This document shows, piece after piece, positions 6,465-13,537 of a DNA stretch of 15,026 nucleotides. The position numbers and the translations under genes were made by a program. The stretch is from Bacteroidetes bacterium UBA2364 (GTDB taxonomy: Bacteria; Bacteroidota; Rhodothermia; Rhodothermales; UBA2364): positions 1 through 15,026 of the forward strand of contig DDTM01000099.1 in NCBI GenBank assembly GCA_002344075.1. Direction: 5' to 3'. The notes under the pieces are model-generated. The model saw nothing but the letters and a program-made list of their open reading frames with translations. It did no database searches and was not told where the DNA came from. Position 1 is the first letter of the stretch, and the number at the start of each line of letters is the position of its first letter.

Positions 6465-6517
6465 TGTGCGCACAAATAATATTTTGAATAGGGTTTGTGC
6501 ATTAGACAGTGCGCACA
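6465..6517. promoter_or_regulatory. paired GTGCGCAC palindromes, putative operator
   Basis: Two perfect 8-bp palindromes GTGCGCAC occur at 6466-6473 and 6509-6516. The first extends to TGTGCGCACA. Their centres are 43 bp apart, close to four helical turns, so a dimeric regulator could occupy both on the same face of the DNA. They lie in the spacer between the divergent 575-aa gene (minus) and the small-gene cluster (plus). No regulator gene is adjacent. A binding-site role is inferred from symmetry, duplication and position only. Confidence 0.4.
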
Positions 6518-6529
6518 TTTTTCATCTCT

Positions 6530-6548
6530 TGATCCCATAATGGGGTCA
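6530..6548. promoter_or_regulatory. short inverted repeat upstream of the small-gene cluster
   Basis: TGATCCC and GGGGTCA flank a 5-bp centre (ATAAT), with one mismatch in the arms. It lies 46 bp before the first small ORF and could be an operator half-pair or a small hairpin in the leader. Confidence 0.25.
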
Positions 6549-6593
6549 TACTTAGCTTTACAACAACTTCTTTTCACATTTAACCAAAACAAC

Positions 6594-6755
6594 ATGTATC
6601 ACCCTGAAAACCCGTCTGCCGCAACCGAACCCTTTAATCGCCACGCCCTCCAAGACGTGAACCCGCCGATTTCTTTACACAACGATTCTGTAATGGCTTC
6701 GCTCGTGACTGTAACCGAACTGTATTGCCACAACCATGATCCGTCACCTTATTAA
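6594..6755 (+). CDS. small hypothetical ORF (53 aa)
   Basis: A 53-aa frame starting MYHPENPSAATEPFNRHALQDV. It has no membrane segment, signal peptide or recognised motif and contains two cysteine/histidine positions near the C-terminus (YCHNHD). A longer frame starting upstream would run through the regulatory spacer and is less likely. The stop is 12 nt before the ATG of the membrane coiled-coil gene, so it would be the first gene of a three-gene cluster. There is no clear Shine-Dalgarno. It may be a real small protein or a chance frame; its compact position before the next gene is the main support. Confidence 0.45.
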   Translation: MYHPENPSAATEPFNRHALQDVNPPISLHNDSVMASLVTVTELYCHNHDPSPY

Positions 6756-6767
6756 ACAAGAGCTACC

Positions 6768-7328
6768 ATGTTACAGTTTTCCGAAAACCTATATTACGGA
6801 AGCCGCGACATCTGGAAATACAAGATCTTTTTAGTTGTTGCAATCATCAGCCTTCCCGTCCTCCTCCCATTGGTTTTAGGATGGCTTCTCATCCAACTAA
6901 TAAAGTGGGCTTATAAGACGTTCCACCCACTAAAACCCCTTCATCCAGCCTCTAAGGTTATCAAAAAAAATAATGACTTTCGTTCGCAGACTGGTAAAAA
7001 ACACAAGATTGACGCAAAACCTGTCAATCAAACGACCCAGACTCCTCCATCTACCCGCCCAATAGCAGGCCCTGACGAATCTACTTTAGCGAATAAGACC
7101 ATCCTCGAACAAGCAGCAACCATTCGCAAGCAAAAAGAGATTATTGAGAACCTATACAAGAACGATCTATTAATTCAAAACTTTAAGAATAAGTACATAA
7201 TAAAAATTCGAGGGTATCGAGAACTGATTTATAGGCTTGAAAAACGGGTTTCCAAGCTTAGAAAACTGCAACGCAAGCGAGCCAATGCCAAAATTAGGCA
7301 CCTGAAAGAGCTGCTCGAAAACGAATAG
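6768..7328 (+). CDS. membrane-anchored coiled-coil protein, unknown
   Basis: A 186-aa protein with three visible parts. First is a strong hydrophobic segment at about residues 20-45 (FLVVAIISLPVLLPLVLGWL and beyond), possibly a re-entrant or single membrane helix because two prolines break it. Second is a Lys/Thr/Pro-rich linker (about 50-105). Third is a long charged helix (about 107-186, from NKTILEQAATIRKQKEIIENL to the end) with a heptad-like pattern and many Lys/Arg, very likely a coiled coil. No family was recognised. The topology would put either the short N-terminus or the long coiled coil in the cytoplasm; the basic residues after the helix favour a cytoplasmic C-terminus. It lies between two small ORFs in the same direction, 8 nt before the next one. 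Confidence 0.72.
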   Translation: MLQFSENLYYGSRDIWKYKIFLVVAIISLPVLLPLVLGWLLIQLIKWAYKTFHPLKPLHPASKVIKKNNDFRSQTGKKHKIDAKPVNQTTQTPPSTRPIAGPDESTLANKTILEQAATIRKQKEIIENLYKNDLLIQNFKNKYIIKIRGYRELIYRLEKRVSKLRKLQRKRANAKIRHLKELLENE

Positions 7329-7336
7329 AGAACAAT

Positions 7337-7486
7337 ATGAACCTGAAGAAACAGATCGAGAGGTTTGAACGCGAAAACCTACTTGCGAAAGCAAAACAAG
7401 GTTATCGGGATGGATCACCGCTTGATCCAACGGATATTCGGATGATTCCTTCCGAAACAGATACCGCCCCCCCAGCGACACCTTAA
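7337..7486 (+). CDS. small hypothetical ORF (49 aa)
   Basis: A 49-aa frame beginning MNLKKQIERFERENLLAKAK, an amphipathic charged helix. A flexible Pro/Thr/Asp-rich tail follows, ending in DTAPPATP. It begins 8 nt after the stop of the membrane coiled-coil gene and ends 34 nt before an intrinsic terminator, which fits the last gene of a short transcript. The charged helical start resembles the coiled-coil region of the gene before it, so the two products may interact; that is inference. No known family was recognised. Confidence 0.5.
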   Translation: MNLKKQIERFERENLLAKAKQGYRDGSPLDPTDIRMIPSETDTAPPATP

Positions 7487-7520
7487 AGCCTTCTTATTTG
7501 CCTTTCAACAGGTTTAAGCA

Positions 7521-7557
7521 CGCCACCTTTTCAGGCTTGGGAAGGTGGCGTTTTTTT
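7521..7557 (+). terminator. intrinsic terminator of the small-gene cluster
   Basis: A perfect 9-bp GC-rich stem (CGCCACCTT 7521-7529, AAGGTGGCG 7542-7550) with a 12-nt loop is followed by seven T residues. It separates the small-gene cluster from the GH13 gene. Confidence 0.92.
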
Positions 7558-7677
7558 CAATGAAATTATCTGGCCTATCTATTTTTAATGTAAGGCACAA
7601 ATTCCTATCTTGGAGTTAGTACACTTTCACCCTTCGGCGCACACTATCCCGGTGTCGCCACGCACCACAGAAGATCA

Positions 7678-10600
7678 ATGAACGCCCCTCAAAGAAGTTT
7701 TTTCCTGCGTCGCCAAATTTTTTTGGTGTACCATCTCCAACATAGTCTGGGAGATCTCCAAGATCTGAATACTGCACGAGTGGTCACGAGTAAACTGAAT
7801 GCCAACCGCTCGCCAGAGCAATCTATACGTGCCAGCGACCTCAGCGCCGGCGCGCTCATATTGGAATCTCTGGGTGGTATTATTACATGGTACAAACGAA
7901 AAGCCGGGCGCGACATCATGTCGGAATCTTATCAGACTCTGCGGAACCGAATAGGAGAAGCGGCCTTGCAAAAAACCTTCTTGGCATTCGTAGAACAATT
8001 CCCGCCAGAAATCGTTTTGAATGGCCAAGTAACACCTCGTCAATACATCGAAGGGCGGGAAAATGTCTTATTGGGGGAATTAACCTTATTGCGATTGGCC
8101 AACGAAAATCCTGCCTTTGCACCGCTTAAGGAGTTGTTTGACGACACGCACTTGGTCCAACATACCCCATATCTACAGGTTTGGGAAATTCTACAGACCT
8201 ATTGGGCTTCCAAAGCACCCCGTGTAACCACCGACGATACGTTGGAAGATCTACGCCATGAAGAAACGGATCTATTAGAAATACTTACCCACTTATTCCG
8301 GCGTTATCCCCATTCTTTGGCCGAGCAATTGGCATATCTCCGTGGGTATTGGGGGCATCGTCTTGCGGACCTGAACCCCTCTTTTGTGGTTCGCTTCCTT
8401 CGTGGAGAAGACTATATCCGCGAAGAAACACGTCCTTTTTTCCCGATGACGCCCGATGCGCCCCCCCCCCCGTTCCCTACAAGCCACGATTGGCAGAAGG
8501 GAATGCGGGCCATTATTGAAGAAGACGGGGCAGACGAACCGGAGGCCTTTAGTGAAGACTTAGATTGGATGCCGAATGTGGTGATGATCGCAAAGTCCAC
8601 ATTGGTCTGGCTTTACCAACTCTCACAACAATATGGGCGTGAAATTAGCCGATTAGACCAGATTCCGGATGAAGAACTGAATAAACTCCGATCATGGGGC
8701 ATTACAACACTCTGGTTTATCGGAATTTGGGAGCGCTCCAAAGCTTCGGAGCGCTTTAAGAAACGCATGGGAAACCCTGAAGCCACAGCCTCGGCATACT
8801 CGCTTTATGACTACGAAGTGGCTGCTTCGTTGGGTGGACGCGAAGCCTTTTTAAACCTGAAGGCCCGTGCATGGAAACGAGGTATCCGCATTGCCTCAGA
8901 CATGGTTCCGAATCATACTGGTTTAGACGGCGACTGGGTCTTACATCACCCCGATCGGTTTATCCAATTGCCTCGATCACCATACCCATCCTATTCGTTT
9001 ACACACGAAGATTTGTCGGACGACCCCCATATCGGCATTTTTATGGAGGATCATTATTATGACAGAACGGATGCGGCAGTGGTATTTAAGCGGTTAGACC
9101 GCAGAACGGGGGAAGAGCGGTATTTATATCATGGAAACGACGGAACAGGGTTGGCCTGGAATGATACTGCACAAATTAACTTTCTGAACCCGGAGGCAAA
9201 AGAAGCCGTCATCCAAACTATTTTACGTGTTGCACGGGATTTTCCGGTTATTAGACTGGATGCTGCGATGGTGTTGGCTAAACGTCATATACACCGCTTG
9301 TGGTTTCCGGAGCCGGGAAAAGGTGGAGATGTAGCAAGTCGGTCGGAACACGGGCTTACCAAAGCTGAGTTTGAAGAGGCCATGCCCGAAGAGTTCTGGC
9401 GCGAGGTGGTGGATCGGGTGGCTGCCGAAGCGCCCGATACCCTCTTGCTGGCCGAGGCCTTTTGGATGCTGGAGGGCTATTTTGTACGAACACTTGGGAT
9501 GCACCGCGTCTATAACTCTGCTTTTATGCACATGCTTCGGGATGAGCGTAACGATGAGTTTCGACAACAAATTGCTTCCACCCTCGAATACGATCCGGAA
9601 ATCCTGAAACGATATGTTAACTTTCTAAACAATCCGGACGAAAAAACTGCGGTCGAACAGTTTGGTAAGGGGGATAAATATTTCGGTGTCACTACCCTCA
9701 TGTTAACCCTTCCCGGCTTGCCTATGATTGGACATGGGCAAATAGAAGGGTTTTCAGAAAAATATGGCATGGAGTACCGACGTTCGTATTATAATGAAAC
9801 GCCAGACGTACACCTTGTCGCACGCCATGAAAAGGAAATCTTCCCGCTGGCCCATAAACGCTACCTATTCGCCGAAGTTACCAACTTCCGGCTATATGAC
9901 TTTCTACAGAACGGTGAAGTCAATGAAAGTGTGCTGGCTTTCACAAACCGATCTGAAAAAGAGCGTGCTTTGGTACTCTATAATAATTCGTATCACCGAG
10001 CACAGGGGGTTTTTCGTTCATCGGTCAAGTATCGGAATAAACAACGTGAAACATCTCCCGAAAACCCGCACATCGAGACCCAACATGTAGCAGAAGCATT
10101 GGGCTTAAAAAAAGGTGCCCACTGGTTTACTATCTTTCGCGACCAAATTAGTGGATTAGAATACCTGCGCTCCAATACAGTGGTCTGGGGACGCGGCTTT
10201 CTAATGACCCTCAACGGCTATCAAAGCATGGTGTTTACGGAAATTCGGGAGGTTGAGGATACCATCGGGCTTTATAGAGATTTGCACGACAGCCTTCATG
10301 GACACGGTGTCCCCAACGTGGAAGAAGAAATTAAACTCCGACAACTTCGCCCCCTTCACGAACCGTTCGTGGAAGTCCTCAGTTCGCTTTTTGAAGCATT
10401 TGAAACCGACTCGCCCCACTATATTGTCCAACCAGAAACCTTTACCAAAACGTATGGCACCTTTATCCGAGAAGCAGCATCCCGAACGGGTGGTGTGGAG
10501 GTGGATTTTGATGGATTGGTGCGAGACATTCAGCAGTTTTCAGAATCGGTTATTGCCTATGAACACCGTCGGAACCAAGATTCTACAGTGCCCCTGTTAG

Positions 10601-11463
10601 ACGATGCACCCGGTTGGGGGAATGAAGAGCCGATTGAGCATCCGGAGCCGGAACACCCTTATCTGGACATCAAAAAATTTCGGAATGCCACACTCGCAGG
10701 ATGGTTATCGGTCAATCAGCTCGGACGCCTCACCAGCAAAAATGGTCGGAATGTGGGACATAAGAGTAGAGGATTTATTGAAGCCTGGCTTTTGGACAAA
10801 CCCATGTATCGTGTATTTCGGGAGCATGGGCTTAGTGCCGAAGATGCCGGAGTGGCCGTGGTGTATGTTTGTCTGTTAACCAGTCAAAAGAATTGGTATA
10901 AGCCCAATAAAACCAACGCTATTATCTGGCAAAATGTGACGACAGATTTATTTAATGATCCGTTGGCGCTGCAATATATGGACGCTCATGAGTGGGGTGG
11001 AGTGCGCTATTTCCGCAAAGAACGGTTCGAGGAACTCTTGCATTTGTTGGGCGTTTTAGCACGAAGACAGCACCACCAACAAGGATCGGAAACGACAGCC
11101 AGAGTCCATACGCTTTTGTCCGGCTTAAGTGAATTTGCACAAAAAGCTGCCTACCGATGCGATGCAATCCTTGAAACCAACTTCTCCGGTCAAGAACCAT
11201 TACCTTCCGAGATCACTCCGGACAACTCTGGATTTTCTACGGATTCTTCCATCAAACCAACCAGTACAATGGCCTACAAATTTGAAGTCTATCAAGACAA
11301 AAAAGGGGAATACCGTTTCCGATTTAAAGCGTCTAACGGCCAAGTGATGTTTGCCAGTCAAGGCTACGAACAAAAAGCATCTGCACTGAAAAGCATCGAA
11401 AGCATTCAGAAAAATGCAGGAGAAGCTGTTGTGGTAGAAGTCGAAGAAAAAAACGAAGCCTAA
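7678..11463 (+). CDS. GH13 alpha-amylase-family protein with C-terminal DUF1508/YegP-like module
   Basis: A 1261-aa protein with no signal peptide, so a cytoplasmic alpha-glucan enzyme is expected. GH13 signatures appear in order: region I SDMVPNH (D408-H413), region II VIRLDAA with the nucleophile D528 and R526, region III LLLAEAF with acid/base E593, and region IV FLNNPDE with D654. The block LPGLPMIGHGQIEG and EKYGMEYRR follows. In region IV the usual His before the catalytic Asp is Pro653, as in some GH13 lineages such as GlgE, so it need not mean loss of activity. Residues about 1-330 form an extra N-terminal helical domain and about 830-1190 a C-terminal helical part, both unassigned. 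Residues 1198-1261 (MAYKFEVYQDKKGEYRFRF...) are a DUF1508/YegP-like domain fused in frame. An 11-C run at 8461-8471 encodes four prolines. Exact substrate unknown. Confidence 0.9.
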   Translation: MNAPQRSFFLRRQIFLVYHLQHSLGDLQDLNTARVVTSKLNANRSPEQSIRASDLSAGALILESLGGIITWYKRKAGRDIMSESYQTLRNRIGEAALQKTFLAFVEQFPPEIVLNGQVTPRQYIEGRENVLLGELTLLRLANENPAFAPLKELFDDTHLVQHTPYLQVWEILQTYWASKAPRVTTDDTLEDLRHEETDLLEILTHLFRRYPHSLAEQLAYLRGYWGHRLADLNPSFVVRFLRGEDYIREETRPFFPMTPDAPPPPFPTSHDWQKGMRAIIEEDGADEPEAFSEDLDWMPNVVMIAKSTLVWLYQLSQQYGREISRLDQIPDEELNKLRSWGITTLWFIGIWERSKASERFKKRMGNPEATASAYSLYDYEVAASLGGREAFLNLKARAWKRGIRIASDMVPNHTGLDGDWVLHHPDRFIQLPRSPYPSYSFTHEDLSDDPHIGIFMEDHYYDRTDAAVVFKRLDRRTGEERYLYHGNDGTGLAWNDTAQINFLNPEAKEAVIQTILRVARDFPVIRLDAAMVLAKRHIHRLWFPEPGKGGDVASRSEHGLTKAEFEEAMPEEFWREVVDRVAAEAPDTLLLAEAFWMLEGYFVRTLGMHRVYNSAFMHMLRDERNDEFRQQIASTLEYDPEILKRYVNFLNNPDEKTAVEQFGKGDKYFGVTTLMLTLPGLPMIGHGQIEGFSEKYGMEYRRSYYNETPDVHLVARHEKEIFPLAHKRYLFAEVTNFRLYDFLQNGEVNESVLAFTNRSEKERALVLYNNSYHRAQGVFRSSVKYRNKQRETSPENPHIETQHVAEALGLKKGAHWFTIFRDQISGLEYLRSNTVVWGRGFLMTLNGYQSMVFTEIREVEDTIGLYRDLHDSLHGHGVPNVEEEIKLRQLRPLHEPFVEVLSSLFEAFETDSPHYIVQPETFTKTYGTFIREAASRTGGVEVDFDGLVRDIQQFSESVIAYEHRRNQDSTVPLLDDAPGWGNEEPIEHPEPEHPYLDIKKFRNATLAGWLSVNQLGRLTSKNGRNVGHKSRGFIEAWLLDKPMYRVFREHGLSAEDAGVAVVYVCLLTSQKNWYKPNKTNAIIWQNVTTDLFNDPLALQYMDAHEWGGVRYFRKERFEELLHLLGVLARRQHHQQGSETTARVHTLLSGLSEFAQKAAYRCDAILETNFSGQEPLPSEITPDNSGFSTDSSIKPTSTMAYKFEVYQDKKGEYRFRFKASNGQVMFASQGYEQKASALKSIESIQKNAGEAVVVEVEEKNEA
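11269..11463 (+). other. DUF1508/YegP-like domain, in-frame at the GH13 C-terminus
   Basis: A 64-residue stretch starting with an internal ATG: MAYKFEVYQDKKGEYRFRF, then ASNGQVMFASQGYEQKASAL and a SIQKNA block. It looks like a free-standing DUF1508 protein, including the family's usual initiator Met. There is no stop between it and the GH13 body. It is either a genuine fusion or an additional protein from an internal start; no Shine-Dalgarno is visible before 11269. Confidence 0.8.
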
Positions 11464-11577
11464 ACTTCTGGCCTATTTTAACTTATTTTGAAAGGGAGAC
11501 AGTCATCGGCTATCTTCCTTTTTTGCTTTTGTGCAGGGTATTTTTCAAGTATCAATATCCTTATGATGGATTTTTGT

Positions 11578-12702
11578 ATGAGCCTACATCCCGAAACTCT
11601 TTTAGCCCATGCCGGAACCATCTCGGATGATGCCTCCGGTGCTCTTTTGCATGCCCCTCACTTTGTAACCACATTCCAACGTGCCGGCGACGGAACGTAT
11701 CCGGGCGGATATGTTTATACCCGCTCCGGAAATCCAACACGTACACTCTTTGAGGACACCTTGGCCCGGTTAGAGGGCGGGGCGGCGTGCGCCGCCTTTT
11801 CAAGTGGTCAAGCTGCTACAATGGCTATTCTGCAAAGTTTGCCGCCTGAAAGTCATGTTTTGATTCCTGAATCTGCATACTTTGGCATTGGGGCCTTGCT
11901 GGAAACTGTATTTAGCGGAAAAAGCCTCTCCTATGATCGTGTGGACATGACAAATCTTTTTATAGTAAAAAGTAAGATTCGCTCAGAAACACAGTTAATA
12001 TGGGTAGAAACACCTTCAAATCCCTTGTGCTTGATTTCAGATATTAATGCGTTGGCACAGCTTGCACACCAGAATAATGCCCTTCTGGTGGTGGACAATA
12101 CCCTGGCTACGCCTCTGCTCCAAAATCCATTAAAACACGGGGCCGATCTCGTGATGCACTCTGTAACCAAATACCTGAGTGGCCACTCGGACGTTTTGGC
12201 TGGGGCAGTAGTCGCCAAAGACGAGGCCCTCTTGAGTGGCATTCGCCAAATTCAAACATTGGGAGGCGCTGTCATGGACCCGTTCAGTGCGTGGCTCGCG
12301 ATGCGGGGAATGCGATCGCTTGGGGCCAGAATGCGGGTTCATCAAGAAAGTGCCCACCACGTAGCAACATTTCTCGCTGGGCACCACCGTGTTAAATGCG
12401 TGCATTATCCGGGGATCACCAGTGCAGACGTTCAAACCCTTATCTCACGCCAAATGTCGGGATATGGCGGCTTGTTCTCGTTCGAGGTTTTCGGAACGGC
12501 ACAAGACGCCCTTGCCGTTACCGACCGCGTTAAGGTCTTTACCCGTGCCACCAGTTTGGGCGGAACAGAAAGCCTGATCGAGCACCGACATTCCGTTGAA
12601 AAACCTCCCACAACCACTCCGCCCACCTTACTTCGGTGCGCCATTGGCCTTGAACATCCTGATGATTTAATAGCAGACTTAGCACAAGCACTGGCAGGCT
12701 GA
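11578..12702 (+). CDS. PLP-dependent trans-sulfuration enzyme (cystathionine gamma-synthase/lyase class)
   Basis: A 374-aa protein of the Cys/Met metabolism PLP-dependent family (fold type I), cytoplasmic. Motifs numbered from ATG 11578: HAG and the substrate/PLP-phosphate motif YTRSGNPT (Y47, R49), FSSGQAA (75-81), ESAY with the ring-stacking tyrosine Y101, VETPSNP (143-149), VVDNT with D173, and SVTKYLSGHSD with the PLP lysine K198. The C-terminal SLGGTESLIEHR and LRCAIGLEHPDDLIADL close the fold. Length is normal. The open frame extends to a TTG at 11488 and there are ATGs at 11563 and 11566; 11578 is chosen because MSLHPETLLAHAG matches the usual N-terminus. The residues seen do not separate cystathionine gamma-synthase (MetB), gamma-lyase or O-acylhomoserine sulfhydrylase; I lean to the synthase/lyase group. 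Confidence 0.9.
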   Translation: MSLHPETLLAHAGTISDDASGALLHAPHFVTTFQRAGDGTYPGGYVYTRSGNPTRTLFEDTLARLEGGAACAAFSSGQAATMAILQSLPPESHVLIPESAYFGIGALLETVFSGKSLSYDRVDMTNLFIVKSKIRSETQLIWVETPSNPLCLISDINALAQLAHQNNALLVVDNTLATPLLQNPLKHGADLVMHSVTKYLSGHSDVLAGAVVAKDEALLSGIRQIQTLGGAVMDPFSAWLAMRGMRSLGARMRVHQESAHHVATFLAGHHRVKCVHYPGITSADVQTLISRQMSGYGGLFSFEVFGTAQDALAVTDRVKVFTRATSLGGTESLIEHRHSVEKPPTTTPPTLLRCAIGLEHPDDLIADLAQALAG

Positions 12703-12723
12703 CTGTCTATTGAAAGGTACGTA

Positions 12724-12741
12724 TGTCCTAAATAAAGGACA
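12724..12741 (+). other. small hairpin after the trans-sulfuration gene
   Basis: TGTCCT and AGGACA pair around a 6-nt AT loop, 21 nt after the stop codon. There is no T-run, so it is more likely an RNA 3'-end stabiliser or chance than a terminator on its own. A better terminator follows at 12779. Confidence 0.3.
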
Positions 12742-12778
12742 ACCACAAGCGCTGTATAAGATGAACAACCCGCAAAAT

Positions 12779-12801
12779 AAGCCTCTCATGGGGCTTTTTT
12801 T
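12779..12801 (+). terminator. intrinsic terminator of the trans-sulfuration gene
   Basis: AAGCC and GGCTT (12779-12783, 12792-12796) form a short stem around an 8-nt loop and are followed directly by a run of seven T residues (12795-12801). The stem is short but the T-run and position fit. Confidence 0.7.
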
Positions 12802-12954
12802 ATGCATGAGCTTATTTGGAATGGTTTTGGTAAAATAATTAGGTAAGCAAGGATGAAAAGGGCATCATCCGGCGTGTTTCCGAAAAACACCCGTTTTGGA
12901 AAACAACTTATAATCCGCCTGAAAGCCCGGTTTAAGTTCCTTAACAAAACCAAA

Positions 12955-12959
12955 AGGAG
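12955..12959 (+). promoter_or_regulatory. Shine-Dalgarno site of the 143-aa exported protein gene
   Basis: AGGAG, preceded by A residues, lies 8 nt before the ATG at 12968. It is the clearest ribosome binding site in the window and fixes that start over the in-frame ATG at 12977. Most other genes here have no obvious one. Confidence 0.75.
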
Positions 12960-12967
12960 TTTCTTCA

Positions 12968-13399
12968 ATGAAACACATGCAAAACCGTATGATGCTGTTT
13001 GGAACCCTGCTCCTGTGCCTAATGGCTTCCGCCACTCAGATTCAGGCGCAACGAGACCGCGATACACGCGGCCGTGATGACAGGGGGAGAAACGAAAATC
13101 CCCGTGACCGATACAACGACCGAAACCGTTATCGCGACCGAGACGACCGCCGTTATGGAGATGTGTATTTTCATAATGGCCGTTGGGTAGGGGAGAGCCG
13201 CTACAACCGATCAGACTGGCACGGGCGCTATGATCACTATCGTCATCACCGGAGTTGTACCGCGAGACATTGTGTACGAACCTGTCGGTATTTCGGCTGG
13301 AACTACCGGGGACACCACCCCAGTTGCCGCCACCAAAAATGTGTTCGTTCTTGCCGATATTACCGTAAACCGGGACTTCTCTTCCGGATTTTCAACTAA
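12968..13399 (+). CDS. exported Arg/Asp/His-rich protein with duplicated three-cysteine module
   Basis: A 143-aa protein with a Sec signal peptide (LFGTLLLCLMASATQIQA, cleavage likely after A27). An Arg/Asp-rich stretch with RDRD, RGRDD and NDRNRYRDRDD repeats (about 29-63) follows. Then comes YFHNGRWVGESRY (67-79), and last a His/Cys/Arg-rich domain. This last part is a tandem repeat of HH-x-SC-x4-CVR-x-CRY: C97, C102, C106 and C120, C125, C129. Six cysteines in an exported protein could form disulfides or, with the neighbouring histidines, bind a metal. No named family was recognised. It is followed after 138 bp by a second exported, low-complexity protein with a similar leader, which suggests related roles in the cell envelope. 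Confidence 0.78.
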   Translation: MKHMQNRMMLFGTLLLCLMASATQIQAQRDRDTRGRDDRGRNENPRDRYNDRNRYRDRDDRRYGDVYFHNGRWVGESRYNRSDWHGRYDHYRHHRSCTARHCVRTCRYFGWNYRGHHPSCRHQKCVRSCRYYRKPGLLFRIFN

Positions 13400-13414
13400 G
13401 AACAGCAACCACAC

Positions 13415-13430
13415 GCCGGCAAAATCCGGC
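13415..13430 (+). repeat. short GC hairpin / direct repeat between the two exported-protein genes
   Basis: GCCGG and CCGGC pair around a 6-nt loop. The same place also contains CCGGCAAAAT followed by a second near-identical copy. There is no T-run after it, so it is not a convincing terminator. Co-transcription of the flanking genes remains possible. Confidence 0.35.
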
Positions 13431-13537
13431 AAAATCGGGTATCGGAGGCCACAGGAAAATCATTTGAGCCATGAACCCCTTCCTGAACGGCCTCCGGAAC
13501 TCCGACCCCAACCCTGAACTTCTAAATCCTAACAGCC

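Noticed and set aside
7675..8043. 122-aa minus-strand frame opposite the GH13 start
   Set aside because: It is a shadow of the strongly supported GH13 coding frame, with no family features of its own.
11488..11577. Longer N-terminus of the trans-sulfuration enzyme starting at 11488
   Set aside because: The codon is TTG and the extra residues are hydrophobic and unlike the family; MSLHPETLLAHAG at 11578 matches the usual start.
12786..13077. Minus- and plus-strand frames overlapping the start of the 143-aa exported protein
   Set aside because: They overlap the terminator, the Shine-Dalgarno site or the signal-peptide gene in other frames, and their products look unstructured.
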